Assembly: GCA_030432695.1 (NCBI GenBank)
Contig: JAUILN010000001.1
Coordinates: 62,001-126,000 of the forward strand
Reading direction: 5' to 3'
DNA length: 64,000 bases
DNA from: a bacterium
GTDB taxonomy: Bacteria; Planctomycetota; UBA1135; UBA2386
Within the stretch, counting starts at the first letter, position 1. Every line of letters starts with the position of its first letter. The translations under genes were made by a program, and so were the position numbers. The notes beneath the pieces are model-generated. The model saw only the letters and a program-made list of their open reading frames with translations, was not told where the DNA came from and did not search any database. Below are positions 7,926-16,965 of this stretch, piece after piece.

Positions 7926-8645
7926 ATGAAGTCGTTGAAGCTCGCGGTCCTCTCATTGTCGCTGGTGCTGTTCGGTTGCGCCTCGGCATGCTCGGAGCCA
8001 AACGAGGAAGCCGGCGGGTCCGGCGTATCGCCTGGGACGAGCGGCGACTCGATGGTCGCCGCGGACGGATCCGCATCCGAAGGACAAGCCATGACGACCG
8101 ATCCGAAGAACGAAGAGGGCGCGGCTGTCCGCGAAGAAGTCGTGACCCTCGGCGCCGGCTGCTTCTGGTGTATCGAAGCCGTCCTCGAACAGATCGACGG
8201 TGTGCTCGACGTGAGTTCCGGCTACATGGGCGGGGAGGTCGACTCGCCTACCTACGACCAGGTCTGTTCCGGGACGACCGGCCATGCCGAAGTGGTGCAG
8301 GTCCGCTTCGACGCCAACGTCCTGTCCTTCGACCAGCTCCTGGACTGGTTCTGGAAGCTGCACGACCCCACGCAAGTGGATCGACAGGGCAACGACGAGG
8401 GGCCGCAGTACCGCAGCGCGATCTTCTACCACTCCGAGGAGCAGCGTAGCGCTGCAGAGGCATCGAAGGCACGAGAGGCCGCCTCGGGTCGTCATCGGCA
8501 GCCGATCGCCACCGAGATCACCGCGGCCAGCACCTTCTGGCCGGCCGAGGACTATCACCAGGACTACTACCGGGGCAATCGGCGCCAGAGCTACTGCCGC
8601 TTCGTCATCGCCCCGAAGCTCGACAAGCTGGGCCTCGAGAAGTGA
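7926..8645 (+). CDS. msrA: peptide-methionine (S)-S-oxide reductase, lipoprotein
   Basis: 239 residues. MsrA reduces the S-epimer of methionine sulfoxide in damaged proteins. The start at ATG 7926 (MKSLKLAVLSLSLVLFGC) gives a signal peptide with lipobox LFGC and lipidated Cys18, so this copy acts outside the cytoplasm. A 50-residue Ser/Gly/Asp linker precedes the catalytic domain. The nucleophilic Cys79 is in GAGCFWCIE; GYMGG, TGHAEVVQV, WKLHDPTQ, DEGPQYRSAIF and AEDYHQDYY are all present. No MsrB domain is fused and none is adjacent. Envelope-located MsrA suggests repair of exported proteins. Confidence 0.95.
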   Translation: MKSLKLAVLSLSLVLFGCASACSEPNEEAGGSGVSPGTSGDSMVAADGSASEGQAMTTDPKNEEGAAVREEVVTLGAGCFWCIEAVLEQIDGVLDVSSGYMGGEVDSPTYDQVCSGTTGHAEVVQVRFDANVLSFDQLLDWFWKLHDPTQVDRQGNDEGPQYRSAIFYHSEEQRSAAEASKAREAASGRHRQPIATEITAASTFWPAEDYHQDYYRGNRRQSYCRFVIAPKLDKLGLEK

Positions 8646-8657
8646 CGACCCCGCCCC

Positions 8658-8677
8658 GCCGGGCGTCGCCGCCCGGC
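8658..8677. terminator. bidirectional hairpin between convergent genes
   Basis: GCCGGGCG (8658-8665) pairs perfectly with CGCCCGGC (8670-8677) around a four-base TCGC loop, midway between the msrA stop and the stop of the convergent secreted-protein gene. There is no long T-tract on either side. Confidence 0.5.
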
Positions 8678-8687
8678 ACGCAATCCT

Positions 8688-10094
8688 TCACTGGATGACC
8701 AGCTGGACTCCCTCGGTCGTGACGATCTGGAGCGGGCCCGGCAGTCCGAGGTCGATGATCGCCCCCTGCTGCGTGAGCCGCGCACCGGTCGTGCCGCCCG
8801 GCAGCGCCAGGGTCGTCCGTCCCGAGCCGGTGTTGCTGAGGAACAGCGGCCCGAGGAAGACGTCGAGCAGCGGGTCGACGAGGATCGCGCAGCCGTTGCC
8901 GATCGGCATCTGTCCTTGCAGCGCTCCGAAGACCACGAAGCCGGTGGCATTCGCCGGTGCGCCGTCGATCGTGTAGGTCAGCGTGGTGCCGGCCGCGCCG
9001 CTGCCACCCAGGGTCAGCTCAGGCGTGGAGCCGGTCGAACTCTGGCAGCCTTGCCCGTAGTCGTAGTAGGGCGGGATGTCCACCTGGAAGATGTGGCAGT
9101 CGCGGTTCGCGAAGTCGAGGATCGCAAGGGTGCCCGTCGCGGCGTCGTAGCTGAAGTCGAATGCGCCGTTGATGTTGGTCGACGGGGGAATCTGGAAGCC
9201 GACGTAGGCGATCGGCTCGGGCGTGCCGTCGATCCGCACCGCGCGGATCACGTCCTCGAAGGCCTGCGGGCTCTGGTTGGACGCGCGGTCGTTGTAGAAC
9301 ACCACGCCGCCGGTCGACTGCCGGGCCACCGCGAGGTTCTGGACGTTGACGAAGTCGGCCTCGACGCCGTCGACGACCAGGAGCCGCGAGGACAGCGAGT
9401 TGTCGCCGTTGCGCACCCCGCGCACCACGTTGTTGCCTTCACGCAGCCAGATGTCGCCGGTCTGGTCGTCGAAGTCCATGTCGCGCCAGAAGAACCCGAC
9501 CCCGGCATCGACGATCATGCCGGTGCTGGTGGTCCAGATGTCGTTGCCGGTGGCGCCGTCCTGCAGCGCGCGGCGTCCGGAGCCGAAGGTCGTCCAGGCA
9601 ACGCCGCGACCTTGCGCGGAGCCCCCCGGGATCCCCGGGTCGAAGCCGACTCCGCTGCCGCCGCGCGCGGTCTTCGACCAGACGAGGTTGTCGCTTGCGT
9701 CGTAGAGCGCGATCCCCTGCGCGTTGGTGCCGCCGTCGTCGTAGGCGGCGACCAGATTGGAGCCATCGGTGTCGAGACCGCTGTAACCGCGGAAGCCTGG
9801 CGTCGAGATCTGGCCGAACGCCGCGCCGAAGCTCGGCATGGTCAGCGCGTTGCCGATCCGCACGATGCCGATCGTCGCAGGCGGGTTGTTCGGGCTGTCG
9901 TTGTTGTAGCCCGCCACCAGCAGGTCGATGCCGTTCCAGGCGATCGCACCGGGATTGCTACCGATGTATTCGGGGTTGGTGGCGACCGACGTGGGGTCGA
10001 GGTCGACCGTCGTGAGGTGGCTGAGCCGGATCTGAGCCGGGGCGAGGGAGGCCGCGGCCAGCGCGGTGGCGGCGGAGGTGAGGAGGATCTTCAT
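8688..10094 (-). CDS. large secreted protein of unknown function, beta-propeller-like with C-terminal module
   Basis: 468 residues, start ATG 10094 (MKILLTSAATALAAASLAPAQ, signal peptide). Residues 20-320 read as a string of short beta repeats with Asp-rich turns (GLDTDGSNLVAAYDDGG, MDFDDQTGDIWLREGNN, DAATGTLAILDFANRD), suggesting a propeller or NHL-like fold. After YDYGQGC the last 120 residues form the Gly/Pro/Leu-rich C-terminal module seen on other exported proteins here. No catalytic residues recognised. Monocistronic, convergent with msrA. Confidence 0.65.
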   Translation of the reverse strand: MKILLTSAATALAAASLAPAQIRLSHLTTVDLDPTSVATNPEYIGSNPGAIAWNGIDLLVAGYNNDSPNNPPATIGIVRIGNALTMPSFGAAFGQISTPGFRGYSGLDTDGSNLVAAYDDGGTNAQGIALYDASDNLVWSKTARGGSGVGFDPGIPGGSAQGRGVAWTTFGSGRRALQDGATGNDIWTTSTGMIVDAGVGFFWRDMDFDDQTGDIWLREGNNVVRGVRNGDNSLSSRLLVVDGVEADFVNVQNLAVARQSTGGVVFYNDRASNQSPQAFEDVIRAVRIDGTPEPIAYVGFQIPPSTNINGAFDFSYDAATGTLAILDFANRDCHIFQVDIPPYYDYGQGCQSSTGSTPELTLGGSGAAGTTLTYTIDGAPANATGFVVFGALQGQMPIGNGCAILVDPLLDVFLGPLFLSNTGSGRTTLALPGGTTGARLTQQGAIIDLGLPGPLQIVTTEGVQLVIQ

Positions 10095-10228
10095 GGTGTG
10101 GGGCACGCGAAGGCGTGTGGCGGGGGAGCCTAGCGATCTGTGGTCAGGCCGTCAGGCGGTGGGGGCGCACGGCGCGTCGAGGCTTGCATCGCCTCGCGCA
10201 GTGGTCCTCGCTACCGTATCGGGCTCCG

Positions 10229-10615
10229 ATGAAGCGAGGGAACCGCGAACTCCTGATGGTCGGCGACCGCGTGCTGGTCAAGGCCGACGACTCCGAGCGC
10301 AAGACCAAGGTCGGTCTGGTGCTGCCTCCAGGCGTCGTCCAGAAGGAGGATGTCCAGGGCGGGCAGGTGGTGGCCGTGGGGCCAGGGATCGCGCTCCCGC
10401 CGCCGCAGGCCGACGACGAACCCTGGAAGACCAGCTATACGGCGCCGCGCTATCTGCCGCTGCAGGTCCGGGACGGCGACTACGCGCTGTTCCACCGTAA
10501 GGCGGCGGTCGAGATCCGATTCGACGACGAGGCCTTCCTGGTGGTGCCCTACGCGGCGATCCTGGTGTTGGTGCGCGGTGCCGACATCCCGGACGAGCTG
10601 CCCGAAGTCCTCTGA
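10229..10615 (+). CDS. lone GroES-like co-chaperonin homologue
   Basis: 128 residues against about 95 for normal GroES. The family core is clear: VGDRVLVKADD near residue 9, KVGLVLPPGVVQKEDVQGG (mobile loop and following strand), VVAVGPG, then VRDGDYALFHRKAAVEIRFD and FLVVPYAAILVLV. A 15-20 residue insertion (PPQADDEPWKTSYTAP) interrupts the dome region, and a short acidic tail follows. No groEL is adjacent, so it is not the housekeeping groESL operon. It may be a specialised co-chaperonin or a paralogue with a new partner. The next gene starts 50 bp downstream. Confidence 0.8.
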   Translation: MKRGNRELLMVGDRVLVKADDSERKTKVGLVLPPGVVQKEDVQGGQVVAVGPGIALPPPQADDEPWKTSYTAPRYLPLQVRDGDYALFHRKAAVEIRFDDEAFLVVPYAAILVLVRGADIPDELPEVL

Positions 10616-10665
10616 CCGTCACCGGCTCGCCCCTCGCGCTCCTCCGCTCCGAACCACTCCCGACG

Positions 10666-11967
10666 ATGTCGTTCGTCCGCGTCCTTCACTTCTTCGCCCT
10701 GCTCGGTTCGTGGGCTGCGGTCGGCTACGTCCTGGGGTTGCCCTTGACCCGCGACCGCAGCGGGCGTGGCGACTTCCTGTTCGGCTACTACGCGGACTAC
10801 GAACTGTTCGTCGGTGTTCCGGCGTTGATGGTCGCGCTCACGCTGACGGTCAGCCATCTACTGCTGAGTCGGCGCCGCCGGGCCGCGGCACTGCGGCTGC
10901 TGGCAGTGGTAGGTTCGTCGCTCGCGGCTCTGATCGCGTTCGACCTCGGCTTCTCGCTCGTCGTGTCCGGCGCGATCGAGCCGGACTTCTGGCTCGACGG
11001 CAGCCACATTTCGCGGCTCGACAATCTGCCCGATTCCGAACTCGGTTTCGTCCGGAAGCCCGATCTGGTCTGGCGCGGTGCCGTGCGGGGCACCGAGCGC
11101 ACGGTCGAATACTCCACCGACCAGGCCGGCTTCCGGAACCCGGTCGGCACCCGCGGCGGTGAGATCGCGCTGGTGGGCGACTCGTACACCGAGGCTGCGC
11201 AGGTCGATGTCGAGGACTGCTTCGCCAGTCGTCTCGCCGGGCTCACCGGTCGCAGCGTCTGGAACCTCGGGCGAGGCGCCTACGGTCCCCAGCAGGAACT
11301 CCTGATCCTGGAGCGCTACGCGCTAGGCGGTGAACCGAAGCCCGCCGTCGTCGTGTGGCAACTGTTCGAGGGCAACGACCTCACCGATGCCGAGGAGTTC
11401 GCGCGCTGGCAGTCGGGCGACGCCACCCACAAGGGCTTCTGGGAGCGCTACCGGCAGAACTCGTTCTTCGCGCCGTGGCTGCAGTCGACCTATCGTTCCA
11501 AACGCGGCGACTACGCGGTGCTGCGCGACGACGAAGACCGGGAGCATCCGCTCGCGCTGCGTTACCGGGCTCGTAAGAACCTGATCGAGGACCACCGTCA
11601 GGGCTGGCACCTCACCGAGGATGCGCTGCGCGAAGGGGCACGTCGTTGCCGCGAGGCCGGAGTGCGGCTGGTCGTGACCTTCGTTCCGGTCGCGGTGCGG
11701 GTCTGGCGCGATCGCCTCACGATCGACGACCCCGAACTTCGCGACATCTATCTGCCGGATGGCTTCGATGGCGACCGCGCTCTGGCCGATGCTCTGCGCG
11801 AACTCTGCGCCGATCTCGGGGTCACCTTCGTCGATCTGCTGCCTGCCTTCGAGCGCGCGGTCCAGGGTGGCGGCATCGACGGGATCTACATCCCGCGTGA
11901 CGAACACCTGGACGTGCGAGGCCATGCGTTGGTCGCCGAGGCCCTGGCGCGCGCTCTCGCGGAGTGA
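10666..11967 (+). CDS. membrane-anchored SGNH/GDSL-family hydrolase
   Basis: 433 residues. Three hydrophobic segments lie in the first 105 residues (SWAAVGYVLGLPL, VPALMVALTLTVSHLLL, LLAVVGSSLAALIAF). The SGNH domain follows: block I GDSYTEA with Ser173, a GND Asn in FEGNDLTD near 243, and a C-terminal DEHLDVRGH giving Asp412-x-His414. The DxH form resembles the AlgX/AlgJ-type O-acetyltransferase/esterase group rather than simple lipases. Because it sits next to the convergent glycan operon it may modify that glycan; this is inference from position. Confidence 0.75.
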   Translation: MSFVRVLHFFALLGSWAAVGYVLGLPLTRDRSGRGDFLFGYYADYELFVGVPALMVALTLTVSHLLLSRRRRAAALRLLAVVGSSLAALIAFDLGFSLVVSGAIEPDFWLDGSHISRLDNLPDSELGFVRKPDLVWRGAVRGTERTVEYSTDQAGFRNPVGTRGGEIALVGDSYTEAAQVDVEDCFASRLAGLTGRSVWNLGRGAYGPQQELLILERYALGGEPKPAVVVWQLFEGNDLTDAEEFARWQSGDATHKGFWERYRQNSFFAPWLQSTYRSKRGDYAVLRDDEDREHPLALRYRARKNLIEDHRQGWHLTEDALREGARRCREAGVRLVVTFVPVAVRVWRDRLTIDDPELRDIYLPDGFDGDRALADALRELCADLGVTFVDLLPAFERAVQGGGIDGIYIPRDEHLDVRGHALVAEALARALAE

Positions 11968-12018
11968 CGTAGACCGCGCGGCGCGGGATTCTCCCGGCAG
12001 GTTTCCCCCGCCGCTTGA

Positions 12019-13731
12019 TCAATGCGGATCCGGGAAGCCGGCGCGGATCCACAGCGCGTAGCCACCGTCGCCGGTCTCGAAGCGTCGCCACCGATCTCCG
12101 TAGGCCTCGAGGTAGGGGCCGAAGAACGCATTCGACATCGAACTCGCGTCGCCGTCGAAGGTCTGGAACGCGTAGCCGAGGCGGTAGTGCTCGACCACCG
12201 CCTCGATCGCCGCCGGATCGTCCCAGGGCGTGTTCACGGTGCGGAGCCCCGAGATGTGGCGGAACCGCAGCGCCTCGTGCGCCAGCACCTTGGCGTCCTC
12301 GGGCAGGTGGTCCTGCGCGAAGCGGGCCGCCGCGATGTGGCCGGCCTCGGTCTCGTTGACGAACACGAACTTGCCGAACGCGCCGTAGACCGAGTCCTTG
12401 GCGAAGCCGATCGCGCCCGGCAGGATCCCGACCGCGGTGAGCAGCAGCGCGATCGCGGCGGGGCGGGCCCAGATCCGCGAGCCGAGCGGCTGTGGGCCGC
12501 TGGCCGCCACCGCCGATGCGACCCGCGCCGCGGCGGCCCAGGCGATCGCGTGGACGATCGGGTAGAGCGGCATCAAGTAGCGCAGGAACACCGCGAACAC
12601 CGCCGACAGCGCCAGTGCGTAGGTCGCGATCAGGGTCAGGAGCGCCAGCACCCGCCGTTCGCGGAACAGCAGCAGCGCGCCGACCGCGAACGGCAGGCCG
12701 AACGCCGCCTGGCCGTGCTTGACGACGATCTCGTAGAGGTGGAACAGGAAGCGCTTCAGCGCCGCACCGGGGTGCGCGCCGACCGAGCCGGCCAGGCCGT
12801 GGAGGTCGAAGCCCTCTTCGCTCCAGAACACCCGCCGGTCGTCGGCGTAGACCCAGTCCGGGTTGTTGGCGGCGGCCGACAGGTACTTGTTGCCCGAGTG
12901 CAGCGGGTCGCCGAACAGCGCGACGTTGCGCCACAGCCACGGTGCGACTCCGGCCACGAACGCGCCGGAGAACAGCGCCATGCGGGTCAGCGCGACCCGC
13001 AGCGGCTGGCGTTCGGCGATGGCCTGCAGCAGCGCGATGCCGGGTGCGAACAGGATCGCCGCGGGCTTGAGCCAGAACGCGGCGGCCAGCGCGAGGCCCG
13101 CCGCCACCGACGCGAGGTGGCCCCGGCCGAGCGCCAGCAGTGCGGCGAGGGTCACGGCGGCGGTAAGTGGCAGGTCGGCGAGGCCCTGGTAGGCGTGGTC
13201 GCGGAGCAGGGGGTCGAACAGCACCACCATGCCGCAGCCGAACGCGAACGGCGGTGCCGCGCCGAGCCTCCGGGCCAGGCCGAAGGCGAGCAGCGGCAGC
13301 AGCAGCGTTGCCAGCAGCAGCGAGGGCACCGCGTTGGCGAAGTCGCTCTCGCCCAGCACACGCCAGGCAGCGGCGATCAGCAGGCCGTTGCCCGGCGGGT
13401 AGAAGTCCTCCGGGTGGACGATGTCGGGGTCGTAGGCGACGTGGTGGTGACGGACGAAGCCGGACTCGAAGCTGCCGGTCGCGAGCCACGAGCGGGCGAT
13501 CTGCGCGTAGGCGGCCTCGTCGGGATTGCGCAGGCCATCGCGGGCGCTGAGCGTCCACGCCGAGACCGCGCCGACCGCCAGGGCCACGAGCAGGAGCCCG
13601 AGGACCCAGCGACCCGTTCCGGCCGGCTCGGCTGGAGGCGGCGCAGGGTCGGACTGGGCGAGGGATTCCGCGGGCAGAGTCGCGGTCGCGGCCTCGTCCA
13701 CCGGATCGAGCGGGTCACCGTGGTTGGTCAT
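12019..13731 (-). CDS. ArnT/PMT-type glycosyltransferase, family 39-like (GT-C)
   Basis: 570 residues. A 40-residue Pro/Ala cytoplasmic head is followed by a first membrane helix and the GT-C catalytic motif Asp71-Glu72 in RNPDEAAYA. About ten more hydrophobic segments and a 130-residue soluble C-terminal domain follow. Such enzymes transfer a sugar from a polyprenyl-phosphate carrier to lipid, protein or polymer on the outer face of the membrane. Last gene of the glycan operon; its 5' end overlaps the 3' end of the adenylating-enzyme gene by 17 bp. Acceptor unknown. Confidence 0.8.
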   Translation of the reverse strand: MTNHGDPLDPVDEAATATLPAESLAQSDPAPPPAEPAGTGRWVLGLLLVALAVGAVSAWTLSARDGLRNPDEAAYAQIARSWLATGSFESGFVRHHHVAYDPDIVHPEDFYPPGNGLLIAAAWRVLGESDFANAVPSLLLATLLLPLLAFGLARRLGAAPPFAFGCGMVVLFDPLLRDHAYQGLADLPLTAAVTLAALLALGRGHLASVAAGLALAAAFWLKPAAILFAPGIALLQAIAERQPLRVALTRMALFSGAFVAGVAPWLWRNVALFGDPLHSGNKYLSAAANNPDWVYADDRRVFWSEEGFDLHGLAGSVGAHPGAALKRFLFHLYEIVVKHGQAAFGLPFAVGALLLFRERRVLALLTLIATYALALSAVFAVFLRYLMPLYPIVHAIAWAAAARVASAVAASGPQPLGSRIWARPAAIALLLTAVGILPGAIGFAKDSVYGAFGKFVFVNETEAGHIAAARFAQDHLPEDAKVLAHEALRFRHISGLRTVNTPWDDPAAIEAVVEHYRLGYAFQTFDGDASSMSNAFFGPYLEAYGDRWRRFETGDGGYALWIRAGFPDPH

Positions 13732-15127
13732 CGCGGAGCTTGATGATCGAGCGCTTGCCGGAGCGCTCCAAGGGGATCTCGTCCACCGCGGTCAGTTCGA
13801 CCTGGACCTCGCTTCCGAGCAGCTCGGCGAGGTCGTGGCGGAGTCGCGTCGGGTGGACCGCCTCGTCCCAGCCCGCGCCGTGCACGACCCGGAACCGCAC
13901 CCGGTCGTCGGCGAGCCGCACCAGTTGGTAGTGACGGATCGCATCGACCCAGGTCGCGGCGCGGGCCACGAACAGGAACTGGCCGAGCGTGGTCGGATCG
14001 ACCCGGCGGCCCGACGGGGTCACGAAGGCCTCCTGGCTGCGTCCGTCCAGGCGCTCGAGCATCGGCCAGTTGCGGCCGGTCGTGGGGTCGGCGGGGCCGA
14101 GTACCGCGAGGTCGCGGGTGTCGTAGCGCAGGAACGGCATCGCCTCGTTGTGCAGGTTGCTCAGCACCAGCCGGCCGCTCTCGCCTGGCGCGCACGGCGT
14201 CGCGTCTTCGCGCAGCGTCTCGGCGACCACCAAGTCGGTGATCAGGTGGAAGCGCAGCGGGTCACCCATCGGCGCCTGCGCACACCAGAACTTGAACTCG
14301 CGCTGGCCGTAGCGGTTGGCGACCGGCCCGCGGAAACACGTCTCGATGCGCTCGCGGCGCTCGGGAGTCAGCGGCTCGGCGATGGTGATGATCGCCTTCA
14401 GCTCGTCGGGCGCCCGCCAGCCAGCTCGCAGCAGCTCCTCGGCCAGGGCCGCTGCGGTCGAGGTGTAGCTCATCAGGTAGCGGGGGCGGAACCGCTCGAA
14501 GGCGTCGCGCAGCTTCGCAGCATCGACCTCGAGGGTGGTGAAGCGGCGCATCGTGACCCGGTGGTGGATCGCCTGCAGCGCGCCGTTCAGCGCGTAGCGG
14601 GCCCGGGCGATCGGCGGCGTGCCGGCAGGGATCGTGGTGGGGTCGGCCTGCGGGCCCATGATCCGCACGTGGCGGTCGAACGGGTCGATGCCGAAGCACC
14701 AGTCGAAGTACAGGTGGCTGGCGAAGACCAGCGGCAGCATCGCCCGGTCGAGGACGAAGCGGAACGGGTCGCCGGTCGAGCCCGAGGTCGTGTACGGGAT
14801 GTGGCGGTGAGCCGGCACCGTCTCCGACAGGAAGTCGGCGAGCGGCCGCGAGCGGAACACGTCCTTGTCCACGACGGGCAGCGCGCGCAGGTGCTCGAGG
14901 GACGTGACCTCGTGCGGGCCGAGGCCGGCGTGTCGGAACGCCTCGCGCCAGAACGGCACGGTGGTCGCGGCGTGCTCGGCGATCCGCTGCAGGCGCGCGG
15001 CCTGGCGGGCCTGGAGTTCGTCCGCCGAGAGCTGCTCGGCGCCGCGGAACGCCTCGAGCGGGGCCGAGAAGCGCTTGCCGAGCAGTGCGCGGCCGACCGC
15101 CACCGCGGCGTCCGACAAGACGCTCAC
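13715..15127 (-). CDS. PaaK/CapK-family AMP-forming adenylating enzyme
   Basis: 470 residues. The start is taken as GTG at 15127, which overlaps the asnB stop as GTGA and has AGGAGG just upstream. The ATP-binding P-loop TTSGSTGD is at residues 113-120; SYTSTAAALAEELL, ITIAEPLTPERRERIE, YGQREFKFWCA and the RYDTRDLA hinge follow, with a small C-terminal lid (SGKRSIIKL). This is the phenylacetate-CoA ligase-like branch often found as CapK in capsule/O-antigen loci. It probably activates a carboxylate as an acyl-adenylate for transfer to an amine. Directly following an amidotransferase suggests a joint amide modification of the glycan. Confidence 0.8.
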   Translation of the reverse strand: MSVLSDAAVAVGRALLGKRFSAPLEAFRGAEQLSADELQARQAARLQRIAEHAATTVPFWREAFRHAGLGPHEVTSLEHLRALPVVDKDVFRSRPLADFLSETVPAHRHIPYTTSGSTGDPFRFVLDRAMLPLVFASHLYFDWCFGIDPFDRHVRIMGPQADPTTIPAGTPPIARARYALNGALQAIHHRVTMRRFTTLEVDAAKLRDAFERFRPRYLMSYTSTAAALAEELLRAGWRAPDELKAIITIAEPLTPERRERIETCFRGPVANRYGQREFKFWCAQAPMGDPLRFHLITDLVVAETLREDATPCAPGESGRLVLSNLHNEAMPFLRYDTRDLAVLGPADPTTGRNWPMLERLDGRSQEAFVTPSGRRVDPTTLGQFLFVARAATWVDAIRHYQLVRLADDRVRFRVVHGAGWDEAVHPTRLRHDLAELLGSEVQVELTAVDEIPLERSGKRSIIKLRDDQPR

Positions 15128-16965
15128 AACACCTCCTGCAGGCTGCTTGGGGCGGGAGCCTCGGGATCGCGGTCGAGGAACAGGCGGGCCCACAGCTCGC
15201 AGAGCAGCGTGGCCCAGACCCGGTACGACCAGACCCGCTGCGCGACCACCGGCTTGCGGGTCGAGGGCCGGTCACGCAGCAGCTTCGCGACCTTCGCCGG
15301 GTCGAAGAAGCCGCGCGCCGCGACGTCGCCGGGCTGCAGCAGCTTCTCGCTCATCAGGTCGAGGGTGTCCACGAGGCTCGAGCCGTGGCGCATCTGGAAC
15401 GGGCGCTTGGGCCGCTGGGCGATCCGCGGTGGCAGCACGTCGCGCAGTGCCTCGCGCAGGACCCACTTCTCGATGCCGTCCTTGCGCATCAGCCGGCCGG
15501 GGATCGTCGCGGCGCACTCGACCACCTCCTTGCCGAGGAACGGCACGCGCAGCTCGAGACTGTGCGCCATGCCGGTGGCGTCGGCGCGCTTCAGCGCCAG
15601 GTGGTGCAGGTAGGTGCGCTGGTCCCAGTTCAGCGCGCGCTCGAGCGCGGCTTCGCGGCCGAGGCCCTGCAGCGGCGGCTCGGCGTGGCGCGGGTGCGGG
15701 TCGGGCAGCGGGGAGCCGGGGAGCGGGCCCCAGGCGAGGCGCGAGGCCAGGCCGGCCAGCAGGTGGCGCGGCTGGCGGTCGGCGTACATGTAGACGCGCT
15801 CGTACAGCGCGCGGCGCATGCCGGGAGTCAGCGGCAGCTTCTGGTCGAACAGCTTGAAGCGGTCGTAGCCGGCGAACAGCTCGTCGGCGCCCTCGCCGAC
15901 CAGCAGCACCTTCACGTGCTCGGCGGCGGCCTCGTAGTTGAGGAACATCTGCACCGCCTCCATCTGGCCGGCGGGTTCCTCGAGGAACCACATCGCCCGC
16001 GGCGCCAGGTCGGCGAGGTGCGGGGCCTCGACCAGCGTCTCGGTGTGCTCGGTGCCGCAGTGCTCGGCCACCACGCGGCTGGCCAGCAGGTCGGGGTCGT
16101 CGGCGCCGTGGCCGACGGTGAAGGTCTTCACGCGGCCGCCGGCGCGCGCCATCAACGCGACGATGCCGCTCGAGTCGAGGCCGCCGGAGAGGGCGGCGCC
16201 GAGCGGGACGTCGCTGATCATCTGCGCCTGGATGGTCCGCTCCAGGACCTCGCGCAGCCGGCCTGCGGTGGCCTTGGGATCCTCGATCCGCGGCGCAGGC
16301 TCGGGGAACTGCCAGTAGTCGTGGACCTCGACGCCGCCGCGTTGCCAGACCAGCCGTTGCCCCGGCAGCAGCTTGTGCACGCCGGCGAGCATCGTCTCGG
16401 TCTCGAGGTTGCACGCGAAGCGCAGCGCCGAGCGCAGTGCGGGGCGGCTGACCGCGGGCACGAAGTCGGGCAGGAGGCGGAACGGCTTGATCTCGCTGGC
16501 GAACGCCAGGGCGCCGTCGGGGCCGCGATGCCAGTAGAGCGGCTTCACGCCGACGTGGTCGCGGGCCAGCAGCAGGCGCTCGGCCTGCGCGTCCCACAGG
16601 CCGAAGCCGAAGATCCCGTCGAGGCGCGGCAGCAGGTCGTCGCCCCACTGGCGGTAGCCGGCCAGCAGGACCTCGGTGTCGGAGCCGGTGTGGAAGCGTT
16701 CTCCGAGCTGCTCGAGCTCGGTGCGGAGCTGGCGGAAGTTGTAGATCTCGCCGTTGAAGGTGATCGCCAGCTCGCCGCCGTCGCTGACCATCGGCTGGTG
16801 GCCGGCGGGCGTGGGGTCGAGGATCGACAGGCGGCGGTGGCCGAGCAGCACGTCGTCGGACTCCCAGAAGCCTTCGTCGTCGGGGCCGCGGTGGGTCAGG
16901 AGCCGGGTCATCCGCCGCAGCACCGCGCCGTCGCCGCAGCGCAGCAGGCCTACGATGCCGCACAT
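15124..16965 (-). CDS. glutamine-dependent asparagine-synthase-like amidotransferase in glycan operon
   Basis: 613 residues. The class II glutaminase domain starts with the catalytic Cys2 (MCGIVGLLRC); HRGPDDEG, ITFNGEIYN and GSDTEVLLAGY are intact. The synthetase domain has the PP-loop SGGLDSS at 260-266 and GEGADELFAGYDRF. It belongs to the AsnB family of polysaccharide loci (WbpS-type), which is thought to make amide groups on uronic acids. The start at ATG 16965 overlaps the flippase 3' end by 16 bp. It is longer and clearly different from the second AsnB at 40.8-42.5 kb, which is E. coli-like. Confidence 0.85.
   Translation of the reverse strand: MCGIVGLLRCGDGAVLRRMTRLLTHRGPDDEGFWESDDVLLGHRRLSILDPTPAGHQPMVSDGGELAITFNGEIYNFRQLRTELEQLGERFHTGSDTEVLLAGYRQWGDDLLPRLDGIFGFGLWDAQAERLLLARDHVGVKPLYWHRGPDGALAFASEIKPFRLLPDFVPAVSRPALRSALRFACNLETETMLAGVHKLLPGQRLVWQRGGVEVHDYWQFPEPAPRIEDPKATAGRLREVLERTIQAQMISDVPLGAALSGGLDSSGIVALMARAGGRVKTFTVGHGADDPDLLASRVVAEHCGTEHTETLVEAPHLADLAPRAMWFLEEPAGQMEAVQMFLNYEAAAEHVKVLLVGEGADELFAGYDRFKLFDQKLPLTPGMRRALYERVYMYADRQPRHLLAGLASRLAWGPLPGSPLPDPHPRHAEPPLQGLGREAALERALNWDQRTYLHHLALKRADATGMAHSLELRVPFLGKEVVECAATIPGRLMRKDGIEKWVLREALRDVLPPRIAQRPKRPFQMRHGSSLVDTLDLMSEKLLQPGDVAARGFFDPAKVAKLLRDRPSTRKPVVAQRVWSYRVWATLLCELWARLFLDRDPEAPAPSSLQEVL

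Noticed and set aside
13526..15613. Long plus-strand open frames opposite the glycan operon
   Set aside because: No motifs, biased composition, and fully antisense to genes with clear catalytic motifs.
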